NCBI GenBank assembly: GCA_951213105.1
Contig: OX578146.1
Location: 49,879,275-49,943,274 of the forward strand
From: Amaurobius ferox
Lineage: Eukaryota; Arthropoda; Arachnida; Araneae; Amaurobiidae
Length of the DNA stretch: 64,000 nt
Direction: 5' to 3'
The notes below the pieces were generated by a model. That model ran no database searches. It saw nothing but the letters and a program-made list of their open reading frames with translations, and was not told the DNA's origin. Shown here one piece after another: positions 23,821 to 35,764 of the stretch. The position numbers and the translations under genes are program-made. Positions within the stretch are counted from its first letter, which is position 1, and every line of letters begins with the position of its first letter.

Positions 23821-23851
<31 letters not shown>
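23821..23851. repeat. (CA)n microsatellite
   Basis: An unbroken run of about 15 CA units just upstream of the first member of the RepB array. Confidence 0.95.
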
Positions 23852-23856
<5 letters not shown>

Positions 23857-23864
23857 AATAATAA

Positions 23865-24627
23865 TCTGATGTGGCCAGCACATGATTTTTCCTACCGACT
23901 CATATTCATTTTCTCTTTATTTCTTCAATAGTTCATTATATTGAGTTTAAATGCACAAAATAACACCCATAATTATTTAAAATGACACTGAATTGGCACT
24001 TTTAATTCACGTTTCGTTCTCAGTTTCAACGGTGGCATAGTGAAAATGCGAAAAAAAATAAAATATTTCGAGAACGGTGTAATGGGGTTGGTCTTATTCT
24101 TTTCATCGTTAAAAATTAAGTATAAAACAAGCATTTAATTGATATATTTCAGCATACGCAGGTTTTTATTTTAGATTTTAACGATTTTTGCGGGCCAGTT
24201 CGCAAAAAAAGGCAAGTTATTTTTTTCCGAATCGTACCAAAATCTAATCAGCATCAGAATGACTCACAAGTGACTTATCTACCAAATTTTGTAAAATTTG
24301 GTCAATTAGTTTTTCAGCTAAAGTGGATACGGGCAATTTTTGCGGGTCATTTCGCAAAAAAAAAAGGCAGGTAATTTTATCCTGAATCGTACTAAAAACT
24401 AATCAACACCAAGGTCACATATAAGTGACTTACCTACCAAATTTTGGGAAATTCGGTTCATAAGGTTTTGAGTTAGAATGGATACATACATTGCATAGAC
24501 AGACAGACAGATTCACAGACAGACAAACACACACACAGACGTCACGCTAAGAATAGTTTTTTCGTATTCTAGCGGTTCTACACTACCATAAGGACATACA
24601 TTACCATGTATTGCAGGGTAAGCAAAA
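23865..24627 (+). mobile_element. RepB array, member 1
   Basis: First of five head-to-tail RepB copies. Starts tctgatgtggccagcacatg. Has two internal units of about 150 bp that each begin tttttgcgggcca..tcgcaaaaaaa, and the simple repeat CAGA at about 24498-24540. Ends ccatgtattgcagggtaagc. The substitution load is higher than in later members. Confidence 0.85.
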
Positions 24628-24628
24628 A

Positions 24629-25643
24629 TCTGATGTGAGCAGCACATGACTTTCCCTGCAGATTTAAATTCATATTTTCTTTATTTCTTTAATAATTCAT
24701 TATATTGAGTTCAATTGAACCAAATAACACCAAATTTACATTTTTAATTCAATTTTTGTTTCCATTTGGTAATTGGACATTTTTCCGATAGCGGCGTAAC
24801 AAAAATGCAAGAAATCTCAAATATCTTGAGAACGGTTAGTCCTAATGAATAATGGAGTGTGTTATATACTTTTCCTCGTCAAAAATTGAGTATAAAACAA
24901 GAATTTAATTGATAAATTTCAGCATGCGTAGTCTTTTTTTTTCTTTTAGATTTTTGCGGGCCATTTCGTGAAAAAAGGCAGATTGTTATTTTCCGAATCG
25001 TACCAAAATCTAATCAGCACCAGAGTGTCCCACAAGTAACTTATCTTCCAAATATTGTGAAATTTGGTCAATTAGAATTTTAGCTAGGGTCCTTACATGA
25101 ACTTTTTGAGGGCCATTTAGTAAAAAAAAGGCAGGTTCTTCTTTTCCGAATCATACCAAATTCTAATCAGCACCATAGTATCCAACAAGTAACTTATCTA
25201 CTAAATTTTGTGAAATTTGGTCAATTAGTATTTTAGCTAGAGCGAATACAGGAAATTTTTACGAGCTATTTCGCAAAAAAAGGCGGGTTCTGCTTTTACG
25301 AATCCTACCAAAAACTAATCAGCACCAGGGTCATAACCAAGTGACTTACCTACCAAATTTTATGAAATTCGGTCCATAAGGTTTTGAGTTAGAGTGGATA
25401 GATACATACATTGCACAGACAGACAGACACAGAGACAGACAGACACACAGACACACAGACAGACAGACACACAGACACACAGACAGACAGACACTCAGAC
25501 ACAAACACAGGCGTCACGCTAAAAAAAGTTTTTTCGTATTCTATAGGTCTCGAAACGTGTAAATCCGTCGAAAACTCGAGTTGCGACTTTCGACATGATT
25601 CCAATACTTTCCCTATACATTACCATGTATTACAGGAAAAGTA
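24629..25643 (+). mobile_element. RepB array, member 2 (three internal units)
   Basis: Starts tctgatgtgagcagcacatg. It is longer than its neighbours (about 1.0 kb) because it carries three of the 150-bp internal units, near 24945, 25095 and 25250. The CAGA/CACAGA tract is 25417-25510. Ends acaggaaaagta. Confidence 0.88.
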
Positions 25644-25647
25644 AAAA

Positions 25648-26403
25648 TCTGATGTGGGCAGCACATGACTTTCCCTGCAGACTCATATACACATTCTCTT
25701 TATTTTAATTAAATTTAATTCACTATTAATTCAATTTTCGTTCTCACTTGGTAACTAGACTCATTTTCAAAGGTGGCGTAGAGAAAAAACGAAAAAAACA
25801 AAAATATCTTGTCCTAGTGTAATGGGGTTGGTCTTATTCTTTCCTTCGTTAAAAATTACGTATTAAACGAGCATTTAATGGATATATTTGAGCATGCGTA
25901 TTTCTTTATTTTAAATTTTGGCGATTTTTGCGGGCCATGTTGCAAAAAAAGGCAGGTTATTTTTTTTCGAATCGTATCAAAATCTAATCAGCACCAGAGT
26001 TACCCACAAGCGACTTATCTACCAAATTTTGTGAAATTCGGTCCATTACATTTTGAGCTAGAGTGGATACAAACTGTTGTGGGCCATTTCGCAAAAAAAG
26101 GCGGGTTCTTTTATCCCGAATTGTACCCCAAACTAATCAGCATCCGATTCGCCCACAAGTGACTTACCTACCAAATTTTGTGAAATTGGGTCCATTAGTT
26201 TTTTAGTTAGAGTGGATAAAAAATCTGCACAGACAGACAGACAGACAGACACACAGACAGACGTCACGCTAAAAATGGTTTTTTCGTATTCTAGAGGTCT
26301 TGAAACGTGTAGATCCGTCGAAAACTCTGTCGAAAACGAGTTGTGATTTTTGGTATGATTCCAATACTTTCCCTATACATTACCATGTATCGCAGGGAAA
26401 GTA
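25648..26403 (+). mobile_element. RepB array, member 3
   Basis: Starts tctgatgtgggcagcacatg, two internal units (about 25925 and 26070), CAGA tract at 26230-26262, 3' block gtcgaaaact duplicated (about 26317 and 26331), hairpin end accatgtatcgcagggaaag. The 94-codon open frame at 25878 is translated repeat sequence. Confidence 0.88.
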
Positions 26404-26407
26404 AAAA

Positions 26408-27205
26408 TCTGATGTGGACAGCACATGACTTTCCCTCCAGACTTATATTCACGTTTTCTTTATTTTAATTAAATTTATTTCACTTTTAATTCAATTTTCG
26501 TTCACATTCGGTAACCGGGCTTATTTTCAAAGGTGCCGTAGAGAAAATACTAAAAACTAAAATATCTCGAGAACGGCTAGTCCTAGTGTAATGGGGTTGG
26601 TCTTATTCTTTTCGTCGTTAAAAATTACGTATTAAATCAGCATTTAATGGATATATTTGAGTATACCCAGTTTTTTATTTTAGATTTTGGCAATTCTTGC
26701 GGGCCATTTTGCAAAAAAAGGCAGGTTATTTTTTTCTGAATCGTACCAAAATCTAATCAGCACCAGGGTGCCCTATACCTGACTCATCTACCGAATTTTG
26801 TGAAATTCGGTCCATTAGTTTTTCAGCTACAGTGGATACAAACTTTTGCGGGCCATTTCACAAAAAAGGCGGGTTCTTTTATTCCGAATCGTACCCAAAA
26901 CTAATCAGCACCAGCCCCGGCCACAAGTGACTTACCTACAAAATTTTGTGAAATTCGGTCCATTAGTTTTTTAGTTAGAGTGGATACAAAATCTGCACAA
27001 ACAGTCACACAGACAGACAGACACACAGCCACACAGACAGACAGACACACAGACAGACAGACACACACACAGACGTCACGCTAAAAATGGTTTTTTCGTA
27101 TTCTAGAGGTCTTGAAACGTGTAGATCCGTCGAAAACTCGAGTTGCGATTTTCGACATGATTCCAATACTTTCCCTATACATTACCATGTATTGCAGGGA
27201 AAGTA
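26408..27205 (+). mobile_element. RepB array, member 4
   Basis: Starts tctgatgtggacagcacatg, two internal units, CAGA/CACA tract at 27010-27074, hairpin end at 27165-27205 with actttccctatacattacca and tgtattgcagggaaag. Four A residues separate it from the next member. Confidence 0.9.
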
Positions 27206-27265
27206 AAAATCTGATGTGGGCAGCACATGACTTTCGCTGCAGACTTATGTTTAAGTTCCCTTTAT

Positions 27266-28145
27266 TACTTTCCTTATATACATAATGTATAAGGAAAGTA
27301 TTGTGACGGGGTCGAAAATTCGAATTCGAGTTTTCGACGGGAGAGCACGTTTCAAGCATCCCTGATCACGAATCAAACATTTTTGAAGTGATGTCTGTGT
27401 GTGTGTATGTGTGTGTGGGGGGTGTGTGTGTGAAAGTATGTGTGTGTGTCAGTGAGTCTGTGGAGACGATAACTGACGAACGAATGGACCGATTTAAACC
27501 AAATTTGGTACAAAAATCACAATCCGTAAACACTGGAAGCCTATTGTTTTTATACGTGATCGAATGTTCACAACCCCCCTAAATTATCTAATGAAATTTT
27601 GAAAAAATCGTTAAAAAATCAAAACCGCTAATAAAGTTACGCAAATAGACATTTCTTATGTAATTTTTCATTAGAAAACGATTGGTATAAATTTTAGAAC
27701 GCTAATATGAACCGTTCTCGAGATATTGTACATTTTTCAAAAAAATTATGAAAAAGTCACATAAAAAAAAAAAATTCCTATTGAGAAACATGCTCACTTT
27801 TCATATGTAATACCATGCGATAAATTGAGTGACATCAATCTCGTGGATCTAGCTCGTTCCATTCATGAAAAAATATACTTTGAATAATACTTTTGTATTA
27901 GAACGCCAATAGTCATTTATCTGCTGTAAGAATAACTTTTTTCTTAGTCCATAACTCTTGGCGAGATTTTGGCGACGAATTTGGCGGAATGTCACCAACT
28001 TGGCGACTTTTTTGAAATGTTGCCAAATTAATGAAAATCTCACCAAATGGATAAAAATGATGCTAAATCAATGAAAATGACGACTAATTGTCGAAAATTC
28101 AATATCTTGGAAAGAATATTTGTATCTACTATAAGAAAATCCTAT
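27266..28145 (-). mobile_element. RepC copy 4, 5' end missing, nested in RepB
   Basis: Minus-strand RepC that begins on the plus strand with tactttccttatatacataa and runs to tctactataagaaaatccta. There the next RepC copy begins. Its own 5' end (the last about 60 bases before tctgatgtg in full copies) is absent. The simple repeat here is a (TG)n tract broken by a GGGG run (27385-27435). Confidence 0.85.
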
Positions 28146-29075
28146 TACTTTCCTTATATACATAATGTATAAGGAAAGTATTGTGACGGGGTCGAAAATT
28201 CGAAATCGAGTTTTCGACGGGAGAGCACGTTTCAAGCATCCCTGATCACGAATCAAACATTTTTGAAGTGATGTCTGTGTGTGTGTGAAAGTATGTGTGT
28301 GTGTGTGTGTGTGTGAGTCTGTGAAGACGATAACTGACAAACGAATGGACCGATTCGATCCAAATTTGGTACAAAAATCACAATCCGTAAACACTGGAAG
28401 CCTATTGTTTTTATACACAATCGAATGTTAAGAACACCCCTAAATTTTCAAATGAAATTTGGAAAAAATAGTCAAAAAATCAAAACCACTAATAAAGTTA
28501 CACATATAGACATTTCTTATGTAATTTTTCATTAGAAAACGATTGACATAAATTTTAGACCGCTAACATGAACCGTTCTCGAGATATTGCACATTTTTCA
28601 AAAAAATTATCAGAAAGTCATATAAAATAAAAAAAAATATTTCCTCTTGAGAGACATGTTCACTTTTCAGTAATACCATGCGATATATTGGATGACATCA
28701 TTCTCGTGGATCTAGCTCGTTCCATTCATGAAAAAAGATACTTTGAGTAATACTTTTGTATTTGAACGCCAATATTCATTTATCTGCTGTAAGAATAACT
28801 TATTTCTTTGTCCATTATGCTTGGCGAGATTTTGGCGACGAATTTTGGCGGAATGTCGCCAATTTGGCGACTTTTTGAAATGTTGACAAATTAACGAAAA
28901 TCTCGCCAAATGGATAAAAATGACGCTAAATCAATGAAATGACGACTAATTGTCGAAAATTCAATATCTTGGAAAGAATATTAGTATCTACTATAAGAAA
29001 AACCTGTTTATTTTACTGTAAAAGTGGTAAATTCATTACGTTATATAAGGAAAGTCATGTGTTGTCCACATCAGA
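28146..29075 (-). mobile_element. RepC copy 5, nested in RepB
   Basis: Full minus-strand RepC from tactttccttatatacataa to cacatcaga, in the same direction as copy 4 and abutting it. The (TG)n slot is at 28274-28313. It carries the tggcgac/gtcgcca runs at 28820-28870 as in other copies. Confidence 0.9.
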
Positions 29076-29788
29076 TTTTTTTAATTACATTTAATTCACT
29101 TTTCATTCAATTTTCGTTCTCATTTGATAACTGGACTTATTTTCAAAGGTGGCGTAGAGAAAATATGAAAAAAACTAAAATATCTCGAGAACGGCTAGTT
29201 CTAGTGTAATGGGATTGATCTTATTCTTTTCTTCGTTAAAAATTACGTATTAAACAAGCATTTCATGGATATATTTGAGCATACGTAGTTTTTTATTTTA
29301 GATTTTGGCAATTTTTGCGGGCCATTTTGCAAAAAAAGGCAGGTTATTTTTTTCTGAATCGTACCAAAATCTAATCAGCACCAGGGTGACCTATACGTGA
29401 CTCATCTACCGTATTTTGTGAAATTCGGTCTATTAGTTTTTCAGCTACAGTGGATACAAGATTTTGCGGGCCATTTCATAAAAAAAAGCGGGTTCTTTTA
29501 TTCCGAATCATACCCAAAACTAATCAGCACCAGCCCCGCCCACAAGTGACTTACCTACAAAATTTTGTGAAATTCGGTCCATTAGTTTTTTAGTTAGAGT
29601 GGATACAAAATCTGCACAGACAGACACACAGACAGACAGACAGACACACACACAGACGTCACGCTGAAAAGGGTTTTTTCGTATTCTAGAGGTCTCAAAA
29701 CGTGTAGATCCGTCGAAAACTCGAGTTGCGATTTTCGGCATGATTCCAATACTTTCCCTATACATTACCATGTATTGCAGGGAAAGTA

Positions 29789-30360
29789 AAAATTAGAGAG
29801 GTATTACTCCAACGGGGGCCGTTTGGAAGGATCTTCTGTGAAAGTCCAAAACCCACAGTGGGCTACCGAGTCACTGATGACGATGATGGCGTGGGTCTAT
29901 TGTGGTACGTTAATGTATTGAAAAACTGCATTGCCAAGGATTGGAGTTACTTGTTAGTAAAACATAAAATTCAATATTCCCGCCATAGTAGCAGAAAGAA
30001 TATAGTGAAATAAAACAATATTAGACAGGACTTGGAGGACCTTTAAAAAACCGTTGAAATGAAAGTGGTTTAAACTATACAACGTAATATAGAAATCCTC
30101 AAATAATAGTTATGATTGTTTTTACCTTCTCGGGTTGCACAGAACTTTATCAGGGGGCACATATATGCCCCGCGGGCCACCGGTTGCTGACCTCCATTCT
30201 AGGTCATCGGGGACTTCTAGCGGGTCTGGCCTTTTGGGACCCTCTTACCATTTTGCCTCCATCCGGGAAGAAATTGTGTCAGGGAATGGATTTAATGCTT
30301 ATCCGAATGGAAAAACATTCCAGGCTCTTTGGGAAAGAACTTAATGACTTTGAAAATTAA
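29789..30360. other. Mixed sequence with a possible hAT terminus
   Basis: Around 30160-30195 the text gccccgcgggccaccggttg and ctgacctc reads like the GC-rich inner part and end of a hAT element (reverse: GGTCAGCAACCGG). I could not find its partner or an 8-bp duplication. Overlapping short frames at 30112-30360 are not recognisable. The last bases may already belong to the LINE endonuclease domain. Confidence 0.35.
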
Positions 30361-30990
30361 CAAATGTCATATTGGATGAAGTTGCGTTGAGTAACCATCG
30401 CTACATATGTGTAGATATTGTAAATACTGAAAATATTGTTGGCAAAAATTGTCCAAGGTTTAAATATTAAAACCTAAATTGGATAAAACTTCGAGTTGAA
30501 ATTAATATTATTAATAAATATAAATGTAATTCGATTATTAATAGAGATGAATTAGATTTACATATAGAGACTATTACGAAAACTTTGATTGAAGCTAGCA
30601 AGAAAAGTAAGCTGTACTTCAAGAGGCAAAATCTTACAAAATGAACATGTCTTCTCGAATTGTAAGTACAGCGTTAAAAAAATAAGGCAGTATCGCTATG
30701 CCAGATAGGACGTAACTCTGGAAAAATTTAAGATATAAAACAGAGTTAACTATTTTTAGACGAAGTATTGTAGAAGGATTCTTTAAAAATCTTCTTTAAT
30801 AACATACTGAAAAAGAGAGTTTTAGTGCTAACTGTGACAATGCAATAACTCAGAAAATAAAGTGATAAACTTTGAACTGTGAGAAAAATTGCTGGAAATT
30901 TGACTATAAATATCAAAAGATGCTGTAAGTCACATATTAACGTATCATTTTCATAAGGAGGATGAACAGGAAGATGAATATGTGACAAAA
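30361..30990 (+). pseudogene. LINE endonuclease C-terminus and linker
   Basis: The reading LDEVALSNHRYICVDIVN matches the SDH block that ends APE-type endonucleases of LINEs, with SNH for SDH. KLRVEINIIN and LHIETITKTLIEASKKSK follow, typical of the linker after the endonuclease, then a weak region. The last bases read EDEQEDEYVTK and would continue across the RepC insertion into KREDKCITI and DVEYAIKNMKVG. Confidence 0.72.
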
Positions 30991-31061
30991 AATCTGATAT
31001 GGGCAACACATTACTTTCCTTATATAATGCAATGAATTTACTACTTTTACAGTTTAAAAAA

Positions 31062-31816
31062 TCTGATGTGGGCAGCACATGACTTTCCCTGCAGACTTAT
31101 ATTAACGTTCTCTTTATTTTAACTAAATTTATTTCACTTTTAATTCAATTTTCGTTCTCATTCGGTAACCGGGCTTATTTTCAAAGGTGGCGTAGGGAAA
31201 GTACGAAAAACTAAAATATCTCGAGAACGGCTAGTCCTAGTGCAATGGGGTTGATCTTATTCTTTTCGTCGTTAAAAATTACGTATTAAATCAGCATTTA
31301 ATGGATATATTTGAGTATACCCAGTTCTTTAGTTTAGATTTGGACGATATTTGCGGGCCATTTTGCAAAAAAAGGCAGGTCATTTTTTTCCGAATCGTAC
31401 CAAAATCTAATCAGCACCAAGGTAACCCACAGGTGACTCATCTACCGAATTTTGTGAAATTCGGTGCATCAGTTTTTCAGTTAGAGTGGATACAAGCTTT
31501 TGCGGGCCATTTCGCAAAAAAAGGCGGGTTCTTTTATTCCGAATCGTACCCAAAACTAATCAGCACCAGACTCGCTCACAAGTAACTTACCTACCAAATT
31601 TTGTGAAATTCGGTCCATAAGTTTTTTAGTTAGAGTGGATACAAATCCTGCACACACAGACAGACACACAGACACACACACAGACGTCACGCTAAAAATA
31701 GTTTCTTCGTATTCTAGAGGTCTCGAAACGTGTAGATCCGTCGAAAACTCGAGTTGTGTTTTTCGGCATGATTCCAATACTTTTCCTATACATTACCATG
31801 TATTGCAGGGAAAGTA
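31062..31816 (+). mobile_element. RepB nested in RepC, member 1
   Basis: Starts tctgatgtgggcagcacatg and ends tattgcagggaaagta. Two internal units (about 31345 and 31495) and a short CAGA/CACA tract (31650-31683). Followed by aaaaa and the second RepB. Confidence 0.92.
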
Positions 31817-31821
31817 AAAAA

Positions 31822-32590
31822 TCTGATGTGAGCAGCACATGACTTTCCCTGCAGACTTATATTAACGTTCTCTTTATTTTAATTAAATTTATTTCACTTT
31901 TAATTCAATTTTCGTTCTCATTCGGTAACCGGGCTTATTTTCAAAGGTGGCGTAGGGAAAGTACGAAAAACTAAAATATCTCGAGAACGGCTAGTCCTAG
32001 TGTAATGGGGTTGGTCTCATTCTTTTCGTCGTTAAAAATTGCGTATTAAATCAGCATTTAATGGATGTATTTGAGTATACCCAGTTCTTTAGTTTAGATT
32101 TGGACGATTTTTGCGGGCCATTTTGCAAAAAAAGGCAGGTTATTTTCTTCCAAATCATACCAAAATCTAATAAGCATCAGAGTGTCGCACAAGTGACTTA
32201 CCTACCGAATCTTGTGGAATTCGGTCCATTAGTTTTTCAGCTAGAGTGGATACAAGCTTTTGCGGGCCATTTCCCAAAAAAAAATGCGGGTTATTTTATC
32301 TCGAATCGTACCCAAAACTAATCAGCACCAGACTCGCTCACAAGTAACTTACCTACCAAAATTTGTGAAATTCGGTCTATTAGTTTTTTAGTTAGAGTGG
32401 ATACAAAATCTGCACAGACAGACAGACACACAGACAGACACACAGACACACACACAGACGTCACGCTAAAAATAGTTTTTTCGTATTCTAGAGGTCTCGA
32501 AACGTGTAGATCCGTCGAAAACTCGAGTTGTGATTTTCGGCATGATTCCAATACTTTCCCTATACATTATCATGTATTGCAGGGAAAGTA
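31822..32590 (+). mobile_element. RepB nested in RepC, member 2
   Basis: Starts tctgatgtgagcagcacatg, head to tail with member 1 and very similar to it over the first 300 bases. Ends tattgcagggaaagta. Simple repeat at 32415-32458. The two probably arrived as a dimer or arose by tandem duplication after insertion. Confidence 0.92.
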
Positions 32591-33466
32591 AAAATGTTAT
32601 TCTTATAGTAGATACTTATATTCTTTCCAAGATATTGAATTTTCTTCAATGAGTCGTCATTTTCATTGATTTAGCGTCATTTTTATCCATTTGGCGAGAT
32701 TTTTGTTAATTTGGCAACAATTAAAAATGTCGCCGAATTGGCGACATTCCGCCAAATTCGTCGTCAAAATCTCGCCAAGCGTTATAGACTGAGAAATAAG
32801 TTATTCTTACAGCAGATAAATAACTATTGGCGTTCAAATACAAAAGTAACACTCAAAGTATCTTTTTTCATGAATGGAACGAGTTAGATCCAGGAGAATG
32901 ATGTCACCAAATTTATCACATGGTGTTACACATGAAAAGTGAACATGCTTCTCAATAGGAATTTTTTATTTTTATTTTATATGACTTCTTGATAATTTTT
33001 TTGAAAAATGTTCAATATCTCAAGAACGGTTCATGTTAGCGTTTTAAAATTTGTGTGAATCGTTTTCTAATGAAAATTTACATAAGAAATGTCTATTTGC
33101 GTAACTTTATTAGCGGTTTTGATTTTTTGACGAATTTTTCCAAATTTCACTCGAAAATTTAGGGGGGTTCTGAACATTCGATTGCGTATAAAAACAATAG
33201 GCTTCCAGTGTTTATAGATTGTGATTTTTGTACCAAATTTTGTTCGAATCGGGCCATTCGTTCGTCAGTTATCGTCTCCACAGACTCACTGACACACACA
33301 CACACACACACACATACTTTCACACACACACACACAGGCATCACTTCAAAAATGTTTGATTCGTGATCATGGATGCTTGAAACGTGCTCTCCCATCGAAA
33401 ACTCGAATTCGAATTTTCGACCCCGTCACAATACTTTCCTTATACATTATGTATATAAGGAAAGTA

Positions 33467-34225
33467 AAAAGAGAGGATAAGTGTATTACCATTTAAGACG
33501 TGGAGTATGCTATTAAAAATATGAAAGTGGGTAATGCCCCCTAGTCCAGATGGCTTGCCATTGGAAGTTTTCCAAGAATAGATGTTAACAAATGGTAAAT
33601 GGCCTCAGAACATATTTGTGAAGTGTTACGAATTAGGATGTTTTCCTATAAAGTATGAAAGACGGGGATAGTGATGTTATTAGAAAGATCTGGGAAATTG
33701 AAGGTTAATCCGGATGCATATAGACCAACATATTTGCTGCCAGTCTTTGGGAAATTAATGATAAAATGATAACAAATCGGCTTATATTTGAAATGGAATC
33801 GGCCAAGTCCTTACACGAAAATCAATTTGGTTTATGTAAAGGCACAGGAACTAATGACGCGCTGCGGAAATTGAGATAATTGACAGTAATAAAAACCAAA
33901 AGATGCATTCAGCATTAATATCATTTGATATAAAAGGTGAGTTTAATTTCTATTTGATGGAATGAAATAAAATGGCAAATATGAACATTAAAGAAAATTT
34001 GTACAAAGTTTTTGGGGATTTTTTGCAGGACAAGCCTGTTACATATAACTATTGTAACTATAATATGTAAATGGTGTTCAATAGAGGATTACTACAAGGA
34101 TCAAATTATGGTCCATCTTGAAGTTGATAATGGTAAATACTGTTATTAGTAGGTTTTATAGTAGCCGTAGAAACTACCAACTTACAGATTTTGCTGATAA
34201 CTACCTTTCTACTGTTAATAGTGGA
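33467..34225 (+). pseudogene. LINE reverse transcriptase, N-terminal and palm part
   Basis: Frame-corrected reading gives DVEYAIKNMKVGNAP then SPDGLPLEVFQE (the usual G.APGPDG block), PDAYRPTYLLPVFGKLMIK (the YRPI.LLP block), HENQFGL with a following KGTGT, then SFDIKGEF (first catalytic Asp, decayed), RGLLQGSNYGPS (PQGS.LGP block) and TDFADNYLSTV (the F.DD box, second Asp now Asn). Frameshifts and stops lie between almost all of these. Confidence 0.85.
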
Positions 34226-35089
34226 TGTGCCAATTGATTTGTACCGTATTGATTTAGTTAATTACTTATCTTAAAAAAGGGGTAACTCTACATCATTTAA
34301 CTTATTAACTACAGCCATTAGTAGTTTGGGTTAATACATTGCTTTGGTGGCTGCAAAACCCACCTATTTTCAGCATAACGGATGATTAGGTAATATAATA
34401 ATCTTATAGAAATTCACAAATAAGATATAAGGGTAATTAGAACAGTCTACATTTTATTTAACACACATAATCAATTTTACATCATAACTTTTAATCTTAC
34501 AATTACTATTTTCTTCTTCTTCTGATACTTAGTTAAGTAATTAGCGAGATGTAATGCCAGACTTAGTAATATTTGGTTGGAACTCTGAGTGCGACGCATT
34601 AATTAACTTTTTTATAAAAAAAAACCACCTTTGAATAAATCCTCATATAATTAAAAATGTACCCTGATAATATCGTTCACATCTTTGAAGAATCGCCGGG
34701 TTTTTCACCATCTACTTTTTCAACACCAGAGCTCTCCGAACTCATCACATATACATCTAAATACTGCTATACTGCCTTGCTCTACATACATGCCCAACTC
34801 CAACAGACTGACAGGACTCCAACTGCTCACCAACTCCGAGCAACAAGTAACTCTCTTGACCCCCAGCTTGACCTCATATATATACCTTCCTTCCGTTGGA
34901 CGGTCTACGTGCTGGTATGTAAACATGAGGGCTGATCCGTAGACATGGGGCGTGGTATGTAAGACGTGGGGCCACCTGTATGTTACCGCCAATGTGCTTA
35001 GCGTGGGGATATTCATTCCGCCCGCATTCCTTGCTCCATCATTTCTTAATCCTTCCAAATCTTTAATATTTTACATTTTTGGCATTACA
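34226..35089. mobile_element. LTR-like insertion in the LINE RT
   Basis: This stretch is foreign to the LINE: RT reading stops at 34225 and resumes at 35090. The flanking five bases are gtgga (34221-34225) and gtggg (35090-35094), a possible duplication with one mismatch. The right end, tggcattaca (35080-35089), has its exact inverse tgtaatgcca at 34550-34559, so an inner 540-bp block begins TG and ends CA with perfect 10-bp inverted ends, as a solo LTR would. A TATA-like catatatatacc (about 34875) and a C-rich region follow. The two possible left boundaries leave the structure open. Confidence 0.55.
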
Positions 35090-35700
35090 GTGGGAACAAA
35101 ATAAATCTAAATAATGAAATAGTAAAACTTTCAAATTATATCTATGAATGGACTCAAAATTATGATTTGGACTTTAGTATTAATGTATTACCCAAGTCCA
35201 CTACTCAAGTAGTAATTAATTACTCAACTTATTATTATCCCATCAAAAATTGATCTGGAAACTATTTTTGCAATAAATATTACAAGAAAAACTTTTAGGA
35301 ACTCCAAGGTTGAAATACTTGGGTATTTTACTTGATCCATATATGAATTATACTTTACTTTAAAAAAGAATATAAAAGACAAATTATTTAATTTTACGAA
35401 TAAAATCTTAGGTATTTCAAGGGCAACGCGGGGGCTAAATGGCAGAGTTATAAAAGAGATATATTGCAGAGCCCTTGAGAAAAGGATACTATATGGGTGT
35501 GAAATTTGGTATCATTAAAAGCAAATAGGAAAATTGGTAAATATCTGTAGAGGATGTTTCTTCGCTGATTACGAAGTGTTATGCAATTACTTCGATTGAT
35601 GCACTAAAGAGTTCTAGTAAGAGTTGTACTCATTTACCTGCAGGCGAAAATAAAACAAGTTCTATATAGTTTCAAGAGAAAGAGAACCGTATAAGAATGA
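35090..35700 (+). pseudogene. LINE reverse transcriptase, thumb and connection
   Basis: Reads NKINLNNEIVKLSNYIYEW, then TQNYDLDFSINVLPKSTTQ (the region after the DD box). Next is LGILLDPYMNYTLL (the LGI.LD block), then FTNKILGISRATRGLNGRV and IKEIYCRALEKRILYGCEI with WY. Order and wording fit the RT-RNase H connection of I-group LINEs. Several stops. Confidence 0.82.
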
Positions 35701-35764
35701 TGTTATACTTATATCCATGCGATCAATCCCTATGGCATTGAAAGAGTAAAATTTGTTGTTGGAA

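Larger units (their letters stand above)
27210..29788 (+). mobile_element. RepB array, member 5, split by two RepC copies
   Basis: The first 56 bases (27210-27265) are the RepB 5' end up to ttccctttatt. The rest resumes at about 29082 as aattacatttaattcac and continues to the normal end at 29788. The join matches the continuous text in other copies (ttctctttattttaattaaa). The RepC pair therefore inserted into the T run of an existing RepB. Two internal units and a CAGA tract at 29615-29655 are present. Confidence 0.92.
30993..33466 (+). mobile_element. RepC copy 6, nested in LINE and itself split by two RepB copies
   Basis: The 5' end (30993-31056) is tctgatatgggcaacacatt up to acttttacagttt. 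It resumes after the RepB pair at about 32595 with atgttattcttatagtagat, exactly the text that follows in other RepC copies, and ends with the hairpin at 33440-33466. Its (CA)n slot is 33293-33336. The site in the LINE is between gtgacaaaa and aaaagagag, again an A/T run. Confidence 0.92.

Noticed and set aside
25878..26162. Family of similar ORFs (MDIFE.., ..GHFAKKGGFFY..) at 25.9, 31.3, 32.1 and 55.5 kb as a protein family
   Set aside because: They are the same strand of the RepB internal units. Frames break at different points in each copy and the similarity is equal in all codon positions as far as I can see.
28068..28418. ORFs with Thr-His runs followed by QTSLQKCLIRDQGCLKRALPS as genes
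   Set aside because: Identical readings occur in every RepC copy and come from the microsatellite plus 3' module of the repeat.
34657..34942. Overlapping ORFs in the LTR-like insert as a gene
   Set aside because: Two plus frames and one minus frame are open over the same C-rich sequence; none shows a known motif.
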